Source of the DNA: Edaphobacter sp. 12200R-103
Lineage (GTDB): Bacteria; Acidobacteriota; Terriglobia; Terriglobales; Acidobacteriaceae
DNA length: 64,000 nt
Direction of reading: 5' to 3'
Assembly (NCBI RefSeq): GCF_010093025.1
Contig: NZ_CP048114.1
Span: forward strand, 4,278,001 to 4,342,000
Under the pieces are notes generated by a model. That model was not told where the DNA came from, did no database searches, and worked only from the letters and a program-made list of their open reading frames with translations. The position numbers and the translations under genes were made by a program. How positions within the stretch are numbered: the stretch's first letter is position 1; each line of letters begins with the position of its first letter. Of this stretch, positions 30,201-39,879 are shown piece after piece.

Positions 30201-31700
30201 GGCATATCCTGCTGGGTCTCCACCGAACGCGATAACGATGCGGCGGCTCTCTGGGGTGATGGGAACGATGCTGCCCTGAAGGAGAAGGTGCTCCGGCAGT
30301 GTGTCCAGGGCTGGGTGCAGTTGCTCGGTCCTACGACAGCCAATGCGTTTGCAGAACGGCTCGGTCTCAAAGCTGGTGAGGTCTTTCAGGCGTTCCTTGC
30401 AATGGAGATGCAGGGGCTGTTGATGCGTGGCGTCTTTGAAGGCCGTAGATCCGCAGAAGATCTTGAGATCGAGTGGTGCGAGCGTCGTATCCTGCATCGC
30501 ATCCATCGAAGGACACTGCACAGCCTGCGCAAACAGATCGAGCCGGTCTCGCCTGCGGTTTACATGCGCTGGCTACTGGGGTGGCAGCATCTTGCGCCGC
30601 AGACGCAGCTCATCGGCGAAGAGGGCGTGCTTGAGGCGCTGCACCAGCTTGAGGGATTTGAAGCGCCTGCAATTGAGTGGGAGCGTACGCTGCTGTCTTC
30701 ACGTGTGGCGAACTATGATAGCCGTTGGCTCGATTCGCTCTGCCTGTCCGGACTTGTCGGGTGGGGGCGGATCTCGCCGCATCCCGCATGGTCCAATGCC
30801 GATGGCGGAGGACCGCGGCGCGTTGTCCCGACAAACGCAGCTCCAATCACCTTCTACATCCGCGAGACGGCAGAGTGGCTTCCGCACGCCCTTGGCCGAG
30901 AGCGCATTGAAGAGTCGCGCCTCAGCTGCTCATTGACACCTGAAGCTCTTCAGGTGCACAGCCTGCTTCAGGAGCGTGGAGCCTGTTTTGCAAATGACAT
31001 CAGCCGTATCCTCGGGTTGTCGCGCCAAGCTACGCAACTCGCACTCTGGGAACTGGCCACCGCTGGCCTGGCCTCGGCGGATGGCTTCGACCAGCTTCGC
31101 GCCATGATGGATCCCCGCCGCAAATCGGTAGTTGCAACCTCTTCTGCGCGCCGTATCGTGCGCTCTACTGCAGGCAGGTGGTCGCTGCTCAATGAGGTAG
31201 TTCACGCTGCTCCTTCACCGGTCGAGCAGGCCCGGCGTACTGAAGAGGCGCTCGATTCCTACGCGCGCATGCTGCTCCATCGTTACGGTGTGCTCTTTCG
31301 CGATCTCCTGCTGCGCGAATCGAATGCCCCCAAATGGCGTGATCTGGTGGGGATTCTGCGTCGTCTGGAGGCTCGCGGTGAGATCCGCGGAGGCCGCTTT
31401 GTCACCGGATTTGGCGGCGAACAGTTCGCTCTTCCCGAGGCTGCCGACTCGCTGCGCTCGTCACGAACGAAGGAATGCGATGCTGTCATTACGGTTGCCG
31501 GCGCGGACCCGATGAACCTGGCGGGAGTGATTCTACCCGGAGATCGCATCCCATCTATTCCAGGAAGACAGGTGTTTTATCGTAACGGAAAGATCTACGA
31601 TGAGTCTGACTCGACCGAAGAGGTCAAGGGGGAGGATTCTCCATCGATCGTAGCGCCTCTTTCCAGGGAGAACTCACTCTTCAGCCATGCCGAAGCCTGA
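27282..31700 (+). CDS. lhr: Lhr-type DEAD/DEAH-box helicase
   Basis: A 1472-residue superfamily 2 helicase, the size of Lhr proteins that unwind DNA/RNA and act in DNA repair. The N-terminal motor has Walker A APTGSGKT (about residues 53-60), VDEIHAVAD (177-184, the DEIH box), SATQNP (motif III) and the C-terminal RecA half (VATASLELGIDIG and QRVGRAGHW, motifs V and VI). The rest carries the winged-helix/Lhr-core and the long uncharacterised C-terminal domain (to 1472). It is complete. The last codons overlap the start of the DUF5522 gene. Confidence 0.95.
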   Translation: MPAAAEALEIPTSLAWAHPVTAEWFLRRFGSPTEPQQDGWPSILAGNATLISAPTGSGKTLAAFLVCIDKLLRDAIAGTLAPATQVVYVSPLKALSNDVQKNLDQPLREIQQLALERGYLSTEIRTGVRTGDTLPKERAAMLRNPPHILVTTPESLYILLTAGKSREHLRGVRTVIVDEIHAVADDKRGAHLALSLERLDALVCGENRLSPGAFLTGMTTSPQRIGLSATQNPIELVADFLTGVHPSRPPATIVQVGQRRHLDLAIEVPSDELSAVLTTKMWEEIFDKLAAYTQTHRSTLVFVNTRRLVEKIAFALAERIGSENVAAHHGSLSRTLRLDAEQRLKSGQIKILVATASLELGIDIGDVDLVCQIATTRAVSVAMQRVGRAGHWRGAIPKGRFFATTRDDLMEQAALVRSMRTGSLDHLEVPPEPIDVLMQQIVAACGAEPWEEDALYSMLTRAWPYRNLTRLRFDEIVALLTSGIESSRGRYGAYLSRDGIHRQLHPRRGARMIAISNGGAIPETNLYSVVLQPDGVQIATLDEHFAVDSSPGDVVLLGNASWRIQRIEAAGRVLVEDAHGAPPSLPFWEGEAPQRTAVLSTGVGELREQISAITPNVVASHISPSDPEVAAATTWLMENCGVCAGGAHQMIQYIVMGRTALGAVPSKTTIVAERFFDEGGGMQLILHAPFGGRINKAWGLALRKRFCRGFNFELQAAATDNGINIALAEQHSFPLADVFQFLTEHTAKELLEQASLASPIFKTRWRWAANRSLQLLRYSKGKRIAPQIQRTRSEDLLASVFPQAAACFENIEGDIQIPDHPLVDEVMKDVLSEAMDLEGLIEVLRGIKEGSIRCLAVDTPVPSQFAHELLNANPYAFLDEAGLEERRARAVSLSRTLPASVMEEAGRLDQEAIDEIRRECWPDLRDHHELHDLLHSLVALPLDFFAGRKEAKDWPLFYDRLLQAGRARMIECSGISCWVSTERDNDAAALWGDGNDAALKEKVLRQCVQGWVQLLGPTTANAFAERLGLKAGEVFQAFLAMEMQGLLMRGVFEGRRSAEDLEIEWCERRILHRIHRRTLHSLRKQIEPVSPAVYMRWLLGWQHLAPQTQLIGEEGVLEALHQLEGFEAPAIEWERTLLSSRVANYDSRWLDSLCLSGLVGWGRISPHPAWSNADGGGPRRVVPTNAAPITFYIRETAEWLPHALGRERIEESRLSCSLTPEALQVHSLLQERGACFANDISRILGLSRQATQLALWELATAGLASADGFDQLRAMMDPRRKSVVATSSARRIVRSTAGRWSLLNEVVHAAPSPVEQARRTEEALDSYARMLLHRYGVLFRDLLLRESNAPKWRDLVGILRRLEARGEIRGGRFVTGFGGEQFALPEAADSLRSSRTKECDAVITVAGADPMNLAGVILPGDRIPSIPGRQVFYRNGKIYDESDSTEEVKGEDSPSIVAPLSRENSLFSHAEA

Positions 31701-31857
31701 CAGTCACGAAAATGTCCCACCCTCTCCAGAGGAGAATGATGAGCTGGAGCCGGAAGACTTCTATTACGAGGGGCCTTACCTGGTCTTTACGGCGCAATAC
31801 CTTCGCAAACGTGGCTACTGCTGTAACTCAGGCTGTCGCCACTGTCCTTACAAATAA
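31687..31857 (+). CDS. Small DUF5522 protein
   Basis: A 56-residue protein whose ATG lies 14 bases inside the end of lhr, in another frame, so the two are probably co-translated. An acidic N-terminus precedes YYEGPYLVFTAQYLRKRGYC and then CNSGCRHCPYK, with four cysteines and a histidine in the pattern CC..GCxHCPY. This is the DUF5522 signature (a small metal-binding motif). Function unknown, but the wide conservation of the motif suggests it is a real gene. Confidence 0.8.
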   Translation: MPKPDSHENVPPSPEENDELEPEDFYYEGPYLVFTAQYLRKRGYCCNSGCRHCPYK

Positions 31858-31894
31858 ATACAAGTTTCTTGCCTTTGCCTTTTCATTGCTGTGC

Positions 31895-31938
31895 CTCCGG
31901 GGTTGCCTGCCCTTCTTCAAAGAAGGTGAGTGCCGGAG
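31895..31938. other. Nested hairpin after the DUF5522 gene
   Basis: Outer stem CTCCGG/CCGGAG encloses inner stem CCTTCTT-CA-AAGAAGG. It could end the lhr/DUF5522 transcript, although no T-run follows. Confidence 0.4.
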
Positions 31939-31968
31939 AAAATGAGTCGCCCTGCTCAATGAATTTTG

Positions 31969-32030
31969 ACTCGTCCGTCTGAGCGTTCTGTATTCGCTTT
32001 TGGCGTCTACGGCAGCTCAGGATGACGGGC
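31969..32030. repeat. Imperfect inverted repeat, REP-like remnant
   Basis: TCGTCCGTCTGAGC on the left faces GCTCAGGATGACGGGC on the right, with about 30 bases of loop. The right arm read backwards is GCCCGTCATCCTGAGC, akin to the GTCATTCTGAGC motif found inside nrdJ. It looks like a decayed copy of an intergenic element, placed in the 215-base gap before the minus-strand cysteine dioxygenase gene. Confidence 0.4.
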
Positions 32031-32072
32031 TTACTTAACTGCTACGTCGCCAAGAGTAGTTTCCAGATGGAT

Positions 32073-32708
32073 TCACCGCTCCAGACGGTTGCCATTTCGG
32101 CTGAAGTAGCTTAATTCCCGGCGGTAGCAGCGCTGATGCTCAAGATCGAAGGCGATGCAGGAGTCGAAGGGCTTCGAGTAGACATGGAGGCTGATGCAGC
32201 CTGTTGTTCCGGCGTTCTCGATCTGGTGGATGGTCTGGAGCTTATCGACCGTCACCATCCCGGTACCCTCGGCGCAGCTTACGGTTCGGATCTTGTCAAG
32301 CTGAATCTCCGTAGCTCCGCCCAGGCAGTCGATGTTGACTACGTTCTGGTTCTCGGGAGCGTTGCACCGGGTGTGGTGATACTCATGTGTCAGGACCTCG
32401 CCCTGCGAGACGGTCATCCACCCGAGCTGCCCGTTATGCGTGTGGACCGCTGTTTTCTGGCCTGGAGACCAGCAGATCGTCATCACCTCGAACAGCTCAT
32501 CGCGGTAGATCAGGTTGCGGGTGTAGAAGCTGTCGCGCCACCAGGTATAGTCGTGCAGTGCTTCGGGCTGCAGGGTGGTCGCGGCCATGTAGGCTGCAAT
32601 CCTGTCCTTGGTAATCAGGTCCCGCTCCAGTTCGCGTAGTCCGGAGATAAAGTCCGCTACGCTGGTCCGAAGCGGGTGGGTACAGTCTGCAATCTGTGGG
32701 CTCGACAT
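32073..32708 (-). CDS. Cysteine dioxygenase-type thiol dioxygenase
   Basis: Oxidises a thiol (typically cysteine to cysteine sulfinate) with a non-heme iron centre. The 211-residue protein has the iron ligands His89 and His91 (HTHNGQ) and a third His, probably His161. It also has the Ser173-x-His175-x-Tyr177 triad (SLHVY), matching the SxHxY network of cysteine dioxygenases; the CxxxxY crosslink site is replaced by Gly as in many bacterial members. The protein is cytoplasmic. It diverges from typA with 189 bases between. Close relatives accept 3-mercaptopropionate, so the substrate is not fixed by the sequence. Confidence 0.85.
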   Translation of the reverse strand: MSSPQIADCTHPLRTSVADFISGLRELERDLITKDRIAAYMAATTLQPEALHDYTWWRDSFYTRNLIYRDELFEVMTICWSPGQKTAVHTHNGQLGWMTVSQGEVLTHEYHHTRCNAPENQNVVNIDCLGGATEIQLDKIRTVSCAEGTGMVTVDKLQTIHQIENAGTTGCISLHVYSKPFDSCIAFDLEHQRCYRRELSYFSRNGNRLER

Positions 32709-32897
32709 GGTGTGCGGCTCCTGTCCTCATTATCTCGCGAAAGATTGCGCGTTTTAAGCGAGTTTTTACGGATGTCCGCGCCCAATAGGCCGGCTTGAGT
32801 CCTCGGACTTCGACCTGGTGCGGTAAAATTAGAAGGCGCGTGCATTTTTCCAGATTTCCCCATCCTTCTGCGCGCAAAAGACAGGACATCTAACGCA

Positions 32898-34712
<1,815 letters not shown>

Positions 34713-34834
34713 CGGAGCTGTTACGAAACCCAGTGATTTGATCTCTAAGAAGTCCACTTCGGTTGTTCAGTACACCAAAGCTGAATGTTGGCTGGGCAAC
34801 CGGGTCGCCACGATCGTGGATTAACATTGTCCAG

Positions 34835-35248
34835 ATGAGACGGCCAGAGGACATCGCAGAGGAGTTTCAAAAAGCATGGAACAGTCATGAGATGACGACG
34901 TTCGCTGCGCTGTTCTGCGAGGATGCCACGTTCGTGAACCGATTCGGTCACTATGTGCGTGGCATCCCGGAGATCGTAGCTCTGCATGCACCCATCCACA
35001 AGACAATCTATAGCGACTCCCTCATGGAGAACGAAGTCATCACTGCAATCGCTCTCGGCGATAGTGTTGCGGTGGTTCACTGCTGGAGCCGTCTCATCGT
35101 GGGAACGGCTCATCCTGCGGGGCCGCATGCGGTGGATACCGTGATTCTTGCCGTGCTAAGGCTCCAGCCCAATGGGTGGCTCATCCAGTCGCTTGAAAAT
35201 GTGACTTTGACAGATCCACGCACGGGCGAACCTGTACTTCGAAGATAA
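34835..35248 (+). CDS. SgcJ/EcaC-type (SnoaL-like) protein
   Basis: A 137-residue protein of the NTF2/SnoaL-like cone fold: RRPEDIAEEFQKAWNSHEMTTFAALF, CEDATFVNRFGHYVRGIPEIVALH and WLIQSLENVTLTDP are the usual features. I take the ATG at 34835, because the longer open frame from 34763 adds 24 residues without family counterpart. SgcJ/EcaC members are often annotated as oxidoreductases without direct proof; some are isomerases or ligand binders. The function here is unknown. It follows typA. Confidence 0.7.
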   Translation: MRRPEDIAEEFQKAWNSHEMTTFAALFCEDATFVNRFGHYVRGIPEIVALHAPIHKTIYSDSLMENEVITAIALGDSVAVVHCWSRLIVGTAHPAGPHAVDTVILAVLRLQPNGWLIQSLENVTLTDPRTGEPVLRR

Positions 35249-35571
35249 TGATCGGTTGCGGCGCCGGGACGATGGTAGCCGTGCGTTTCGATCCGCTAAT
35301 GAGGTCTGACCGGTGGGGCGAAGTGCGATTTTATGGCGTCCGCACCATACGGAATTTCCTCGAAGATGAGGATGCCTTGAGCCATCAAGCCTCGAACCTT
35401 GCCCAGCCGAGTCGATGCGGCGGGATAGAGTGTCTGAGCGCAAATGCTTTATAAAACAGGCTCCTGCAGCTATCGGAACTGAACTCCGGAGCCCTCTGGC
35501 GTCGATTCATGGCTTGGTGTAGAGACGGGATAGCTTGCTGTCGGTGTATCTCAATACTGGATAAAGTTTAT

Positions 35572-35589
35572 AAATTGGGCGACCAATTT
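35572..35589. promoter_or_regulatory. UxuR-like operator 1
   Basis: AAATTGG-GCGA-CCAATTT is a perfect palindrome apart from its four-base centre. It shares both arms with the E. coli UxuR/ExuR motif AAATTGGTATACCAATTT (GntR family, glucuronate catabolism). It ends at the first base of the -35 region of the promoter. Confidence 0.6.
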
Positions 35590-35619
35590 TTGACGATTCA
35601 ATGTTGGTCGACCTATTGT
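35590..35619 (+). promoter_or_regulatory. Candidate promoter of the CE15 gene
   Basis: TTGACG (35590-35595), 18 bases, TATTGT (35614-35619). The spacer contains operator 2, so a bound repressor would cover the promoter. Confidence 0.45.
35603..35616. promoter_or_regulatory. UxuR-like operator 2
   Basis: GTTGGTCGACCTAT, a palindromic core TTGGTCGACC with the same spacing as operator 1 (29 bases centre to centre, close to three DNA turns). Only one arm keeps the AAT extension. Confidence 0.5.
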
Positions 35620-35702
35620 TATGGGCGAGCATTTTCGGCATCCGATTCGGTTCTGAAATCAAAATCCACGCTCCTGGGGCGCGTGGCACGGGAGTTTTGT
35701 AC

Positions 35703-37016
35703 ATGAGAGCAAGATTGGCAGTTTCTCTGAGCATGGTAATGGCCGTGGCAGTGTTTATCGGCGGAAGCATGCCGGTGAGGGCTCAGAATCCGCAGGGTGT
35801 CGTCGCCGGGATCCCGGTTAACTATGACGAGGCGAAGGTGGGGGCCTACACTTTGCCGGACGCCTTGAAGTTGAACGGCGGCAAGACCGTCACGGATGCG
35901 AAGACCTGGTGGAAGAAGCGTCGGCCAGAGATTGTCTCTCTCTTTGAGACGCAGCAGTATGGCATTGCGCCGGGCCGTCCCAAGGGAGAGCGCTTCGAGG
36001 TGCTGGAGAGGGGAACGCCGGCGTTGAAGGGCAAAGCCATCCGAAAGCGCGTTGATATCCATCTTTCTCCGGAACCCGGCTCACCCGTCATTCACCTGGT
36101 GGAGTACCTGCCGGCGGCGGCGAAGAAGGCTGTTCCCATGTTGCTCTGCATCAGCTTCAGTGCACCTTCAAACTCCATCGACGATCCAGACCTGCCCGTA
36201 GGAGAGGTGTGGGATATGAAAACGCATACGAAGATTCCGGCGAACAAAGCAAGGGCGTTTGGGAAGTTGAATGCTGAAGCCATATTGGATGCGGGTATCG
36301 GCATCTCCACGTTCTACTATGGCGATGTCGATCCGGATTTTGCCGAAGGCTTCAATAACGGCATCCGCAAGTACTACCTGAAGGCAGGTGAGACAAAGCG
36401 CGGCCCGGAAGACTGGGGTACGATCGCGGCCTGGGCCTGGGGGATGAGCCGCGTTCAGGACTACTTCGAGACCGACAAGAGTGTGGATGCGAAGCGGGTG
36501 GCGATTCACGGCGTCTCGCGCCTGGGCAAGACGGTGATGTGGGCGGGAGCGCATGACCAGCGCTTTGCCGCCGTCATCGCGAGCTGCTCGGGCGAGGGCG
36601 GTGCGGCCCTAAGTCACAGGGATTACGGCGAGACGATTGCGCATCTCACGGCTCCCACGCGGTATCCGTACCAGTTTGCGGAGAACTATGGAAAATGGGC
36701 AGGATTCCCGGACAAGGCCCCGATGGACGCGAACATGTTGATCGCTCTGGTCGCTCCGCGGCCATTGCTGCTACAGACGGGAAACAAGGATTTCTGGTCC
36801 GACCCGAAGGGAGAATTTCTGGCAGCGGTGGCTGCAGGCCCGGTCTATAAACTACTGGGCAGGGACCCATTGGATACGGAGACCTGGCCGGAGGCGAAGC
36901 AGCCAATTTTGCATGATCTGAGCTACTACATGCACGATGGCGGCCATGGAATGGTCCCATCGGACTGGGACATCTACGTGCAGTTTTTGAAGATGCATCT
37001 GCACCCGGAGCAGTAG
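35703..37016 (+). CDS. CE15-type glucuronoyl esterase
   Basis: Probably cleaves the ester between glucuronic acid on xylan and lignin alcohols, acting outside the cytoplasm. The 437-residue protein has a signal peptide (MRARLAVSLSMVMAVAVFIG, cleavage near VRA) and an alpha/beta hydrolase fold. The nucleophile elbow is GVSRLGK (Ser272), with ASCSGEGGAALSHRDYGET nearby as in CE15. The catalytic His is in GGHG (His415). This is the pattern of bacterial glucuronoyl esterases; substrate is not certain, as related acetylxylan esterase-like proteins exist. The start is set by the ATG at 35703 with GGGAG upstream. The UxuR-like operator pair before it supports uronate-linked regulation. Confidence 0.85.
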   Translation: MRARLAVSLSMVMAVAVFIGGSMPVRAQNPQGVVAGIPVNYDEAKVGAYTLPDALKLNGGKTVTDAKTWWKKRRPEIVSLFETQQYGIAPGRPKGERFEVLERGTPALKGKAIRKRVDIHLSPEPGSPVIHLVEYLPAAAKKAVPMLLCISFSAPSNSIDDPDLPVGEVWDMKTHTKIPANKARAFGKLNAEAILDAGIGISTFYYGDVDPDFAEGFNNGIRKYYLKAGETKRGPEDWGTIAAWAWGMSRVQDYFETDKSVDAKRVAIHGVSRLGKTVMWAGAHDQRFAAVIASCSGEGGAALSHRDYGETIAHLTAPTRYPYQFAENYGKWAGFPDKAPMDANMLIALVAPRPLLLQTGNKDFWSDPKGEFLAAVAAGPVYKLLGRDPLDTETWPEAKQPILHDLSYYMHDGGHGMVPSDWDIYVQFLKMHLHPEQ

Positions 37017-37132
37017 GACCATCGTTTGGCTGGCCGCGCAATGGAATGAGCGTGGGCTTCACGATGGCGAAACCGCTGCCACAAAATCTGTGGATTTGCC
37101 CACAGCTCAATTCCATCCGGGGGAAGAGCGCC

Positions 37133-38506
37133 TCAGCTGAATGTCTGGTCGTCGAAGGATTGTTTCTCATCCCACATCGGCGTCGGTTCAAAATACCCTA
37201 CACCGGGGGCCAGGTGTTGTTTGACGACCTCGTCGTTGAGCGTTACGCCGAGGCCCGGTGTATCGGGTACGGGGATGTAGCCGTTCTTGATGATCGGTTT
37301 GTCGACTTCATTGACCAGGTCCTGCCACCACGGGACGTCGAGCGAGTGGTTCTCGAGTGCGAGGAAGTTTCTGGTGGCTGCTGCGCAGTGCACGTTGGCC
37401 ATGCAGGAGATGGGAGTTCCGGCGAAGTGCATGGCCATGGGCACGCCATACTTGTAGGCCATGTCACCTATCTTGTGCGTGCGCAGGATGCCGCCTGAGG
37501 TGGCGAGGTCGGGGTGGATCTTGTCGACGGCGTGTGTGCTGCAGAGCTTTTCGAAATCATCGATCTCGTAGATGTCCTCGCCGGTAATCGTGGGAGTGGT
37601 GGTGGAGTCGGTGATCTGCTTGAGCAGGTCGGTGTACCACCAGGGGATAACGTCTTCCATCCACTCGAGGTTGAACTTCTCGTAGGCGCGGCCGAGGCGG
37701 ATGACGGAGTTGACGCCGATGTGGCCAAGGTGGTCTGTCGACAGCGGCATGTCGTAGCCGATGGCTTCGCGGATGGCGGAGACGTACTCGCAGTAGACGT
37801 CGATGCCTTTGTCGGTAAGCTCGTTGCCGGTGAACATGTGGGGCAGGCGCTTGTCGTACTCGTTGGTGTGCTGGTCGGCGGGCTCGACAAGGGTGCCGGG
37901 GCGGCCTTTGAGGACGTCTGTACCGATGTCGACCTTGATCCAGGTGAGGCCCATGTCTTTGCGGCCTTTGGCCTTGGCGGCGAAGGCCTGCGGAGAGTCG
38001 GCCTCGGGGGTGTCAGCGTAGATGCGAATCTTGTCGCGCCACTTGCCGCCGAGCATCTGGTATACGGGTGCGCCGTAAACCTTTCCGGTGATGTCCCAGA
38101 GGGCCATCTCGATGGCGGCAACTCCGCCGGCCTGCCGCGCAACACCGCCGAACTGTGCGATTTTTTCAAAGAGATAGTCGACGTTGAGGGGATTTTCGCC
38201 GAGGATGCGGGACTTGAGCACCATAGCGTACTGGTAGTTGGCGACGTCTCGCACCTCGCCAAGTCCATAGACGCCCTGGTTGGTGTCGATACGGATAATG
38301 GGGCAGGGGCTTGGGCCGGGTTTCTTCACGACGGTGTAGCGCAGGTCCGTGATCTTGAGTGTCGAAGGGCTGGAGTGCTTGTTGACGTTCTGAATCGAGT
38401 TCTGCGCCTCGACTTTGGGCACTCCCTTACCAAGCAGGCCTGCGGCGAAGAGCGCCATAGTGGACTTCATCATCTGACGGCGATTTGCGAAGCGGTTATA
38501 GAACAT
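37133..38506 (-). CDS. Second exported enolase-superfamily protein (mandelate racemase/muconate type)
   Basis: A 457-residue enolase-superfamily protein. The N-terminus MFYNRFANRRQMMKSTMALF has a twin-arginine motif and a hydrophobic stretch, suggesting export. The catalytic set is KVD (Lys191, Asp193 in WIKVDIG), Asp258 in STDHLGH, Glu284 in WMED, Glu310 in TGED and His360 in AMHFAG. The KxD replacing KxK differs from the protein at 22893. It probably handles a sugar acid, and the uronate context suggests a hexuronate-derived compound, but the substrate is not known. It is convergent with the CE15 gene and divergent from the GH130 gene. Confidence 0.85.
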   Translation of the reverse strand: MFYNRFANRRQMMKSTMALFAAGLLGKGVPKVEAQNSIQNVNKHSSPSTLKITDLRYTVVKKPGPSPCPIIRIDTNQGVYGLGEVRDVANYQYAMVLKSRILGENPLNVDYLFEKIAQFGGVARQAGGVAAIEMALWDITGKVYGAPVYQMLGGKWRDKIRIYADTPEADSPQAFAAKAKGRKDMGLTWIKVDIGTDVLKGRPGTLVEPADQHTNEYDKRLPHMFTGNELTDKGIDVYCEYVSAIREAIGYDMPLSTDHLGHIGVNSVIRLGRAYEKFNLEWMEDVIPWWYTDLLKQITDSTTTPTITGEDIYEIDDFEKLCSTHAVDKIHPDLATSGGILRTHKIGDMAYKYGVPMAMHFAGTPISCMANVHCAAATRNFLALENHSLDVPWWQDLVNEVDKPIIKNGYIPVPDTPGLGVTLNDEVVKQHLAPGVGYFEPTPMWDEKQSFDDQTFS

Positions 38507-38735
38507 CGTGACCTCTCACGGCTGTTTGTAAGTTTCTTTCCAGTATGGGCAATGGATCGCTTTATTGACAGAATTCTTTAGTGCATCGGGTCACGCTCGA
38601 GACGCTCCACCGAACAGGGATCGGTCTTCGAGAGCGAATCGAATTTCGCGGCGTCCTCGGAAATACGCTCGGGTATCTGTAGAATCGATCTCCGCTGGTG
38701 AAACAAGAGACTTTGTATCGGAGAAACGGAAAGCG

Positions 38736-39875
38736 ATGCTGCGTGCCGCTGGGATTGCATTCATTCTTTCGTGTGCTGTCATTCCAGGCAGCTCTATCGC
38801 ACAGACCGCATCTCATGCGCCGGGAAATGATTGGCAGATAGGCCCATTTACGCGGCCAGTAAATGCGCCGGTGATCCGTCCGCGCCTCGAGTCGACCTTT
38901 ACCGATCCCATCTCGGGAAAGCTGGTGCACTGGGAGGCGCTGCATACCTTCAACCCAGCCGCGATCGTGAAGGACGGCAAGATCTATGTCCTGTATCGCG
39001 CGGAAGATGACACGGGAGCGATGGTGATCGGCGAACACACCTCCCGCCTCGGGCTGGCCGAGAGCGAGGATGGGATTCACTTCAAGCGCCTGCCGGAGCC
39101 GGTATTTTACCCAGATCATGATAGCCAGCAGCAGAATGAGGTGCCGGGAGGAGTGGAAGACCCGAGAATTGTCGAGCGCGAGAACGGTACGTACGTGCTG
39201 ACTTACACGCAGTGGGCGCGCTCGCGCGGCGTTTATTCCGTCGGTATTGCGACGTCAAAGGACCTGCGCACGTGGACCAAGCACGGCAAGGCGTTCGGGT
39301 CTGAGGGCAAGTATGGAGCCCTGAAGTACAAGTCTGCGGCAATCGTGACGAAGCGCGTCGGAGACCGATTAATTGCGGCAAAGATCAAAGGCAAATACTG
39401 GATGTACTGGGGCGAGATCCAGATTCGTCTAGCGACCTCGACGGATCTGATTCACTGGACGCCGGTGGAAGACGCGAGCGGCAAGCCAGTCGAATTGTTG
39501 AAAGATAGGCCAGGGAAGTTTGACAGCGCGTTCCCGGAGAGCGGACCTCCTCCGCTACTGACGGAGAACGGGATTGTGGTGATCTACAACGCAAAAAATG
39601 CAGAGAAGGGCAGCGGCGATTCTTCTCTGGCGCCTGGAATGTATTCGGTGGGCGAGGCGCTGTTCGCAGCGGACGATCCGACGAAGCTGAAGGCGCGCGT
39701 CGATCAGCCCGTCTTCCGTCCGGAAGAGGCGTTTGAGAGATCGGGCCAGTACGCTGCGGGAACTACCTTCGCCGAGGGGCTAGTGCTGTTCCGGCACCAG
39801 TTGTCTCTCTACTACGGCTGTGCGGATTCCTTTGTCGGGGTAGCGATCGCGCCCGAGCCGAAGAGCCTGCAGTAG
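38736..39875 (+). CDS. GH130-family glycosidase/phosphorylase
   Basis: A 379-residue protein with a signal peptide (MLRAAGIAFILSCAVIPGSS), so it acts outside the cytoplasm. The GH130 pattern is seen in the five-bladed propeller repeats and the diagnostic VEDPRIVERENGTYVLTYT with a likely catalytic Asp142. Known members cleave or phosphorolyse beta-1,4- or beta-1,2-mannosides. I chose the ATG at 38736 because GGAGAAACGG lies before it; the upstream ATG at 38565 would add 57 residues without family support. It ends 4 bases before the convergent ADOP gene. Confidence 0.82.
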   Translation: MLRAAGIAFILSCAVIPGSSIAQTASHAPGNDWQIGPFTRPVNAPVIRPRLESTFTDPISGKLVHWEALHTFNPAAIVKDGKIYVLYRAEDDTGAMVIGEHTSRLGLAESEDGIHFKRLPEPVFYPDHDSQQQNEVPGGVEDPRIVERENGTYVLTYTQWARSRGVYSVGIATSKDLRTWTKHGKAFGSEGKYGALKYKSAAIVTKRVGDRLIAAKIKGKYWMYWGEIQIRLATSTDLIHWTPVEDASGKPVELLKDRPGKFDSAFPESGPPPLLTENGIVVIYNAKNAEKGSGDSSLAPGMYSVGEALFAADDPTKLKARVDQPVFRPEEAFERSGQYAAGTTFAEGLVLFRHQLSLYYGCADSFVGVAIAPEPKSLQ

Positions 39876-39879
39876 AAGC

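Larger units (their letters stand above)
35249..35702 (+). promoter_or_regulatory. 454-base leader of the CE15 esterase gene
   Basis: No gene is supportable here. The 3' part holds a promoter and two operator-like palindromes (listed separately), then about 85 bases of leader ending in GGGAG before the ATG at 35703. The first ~300 bases show nothing I can identify. Confidence 0.5.
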
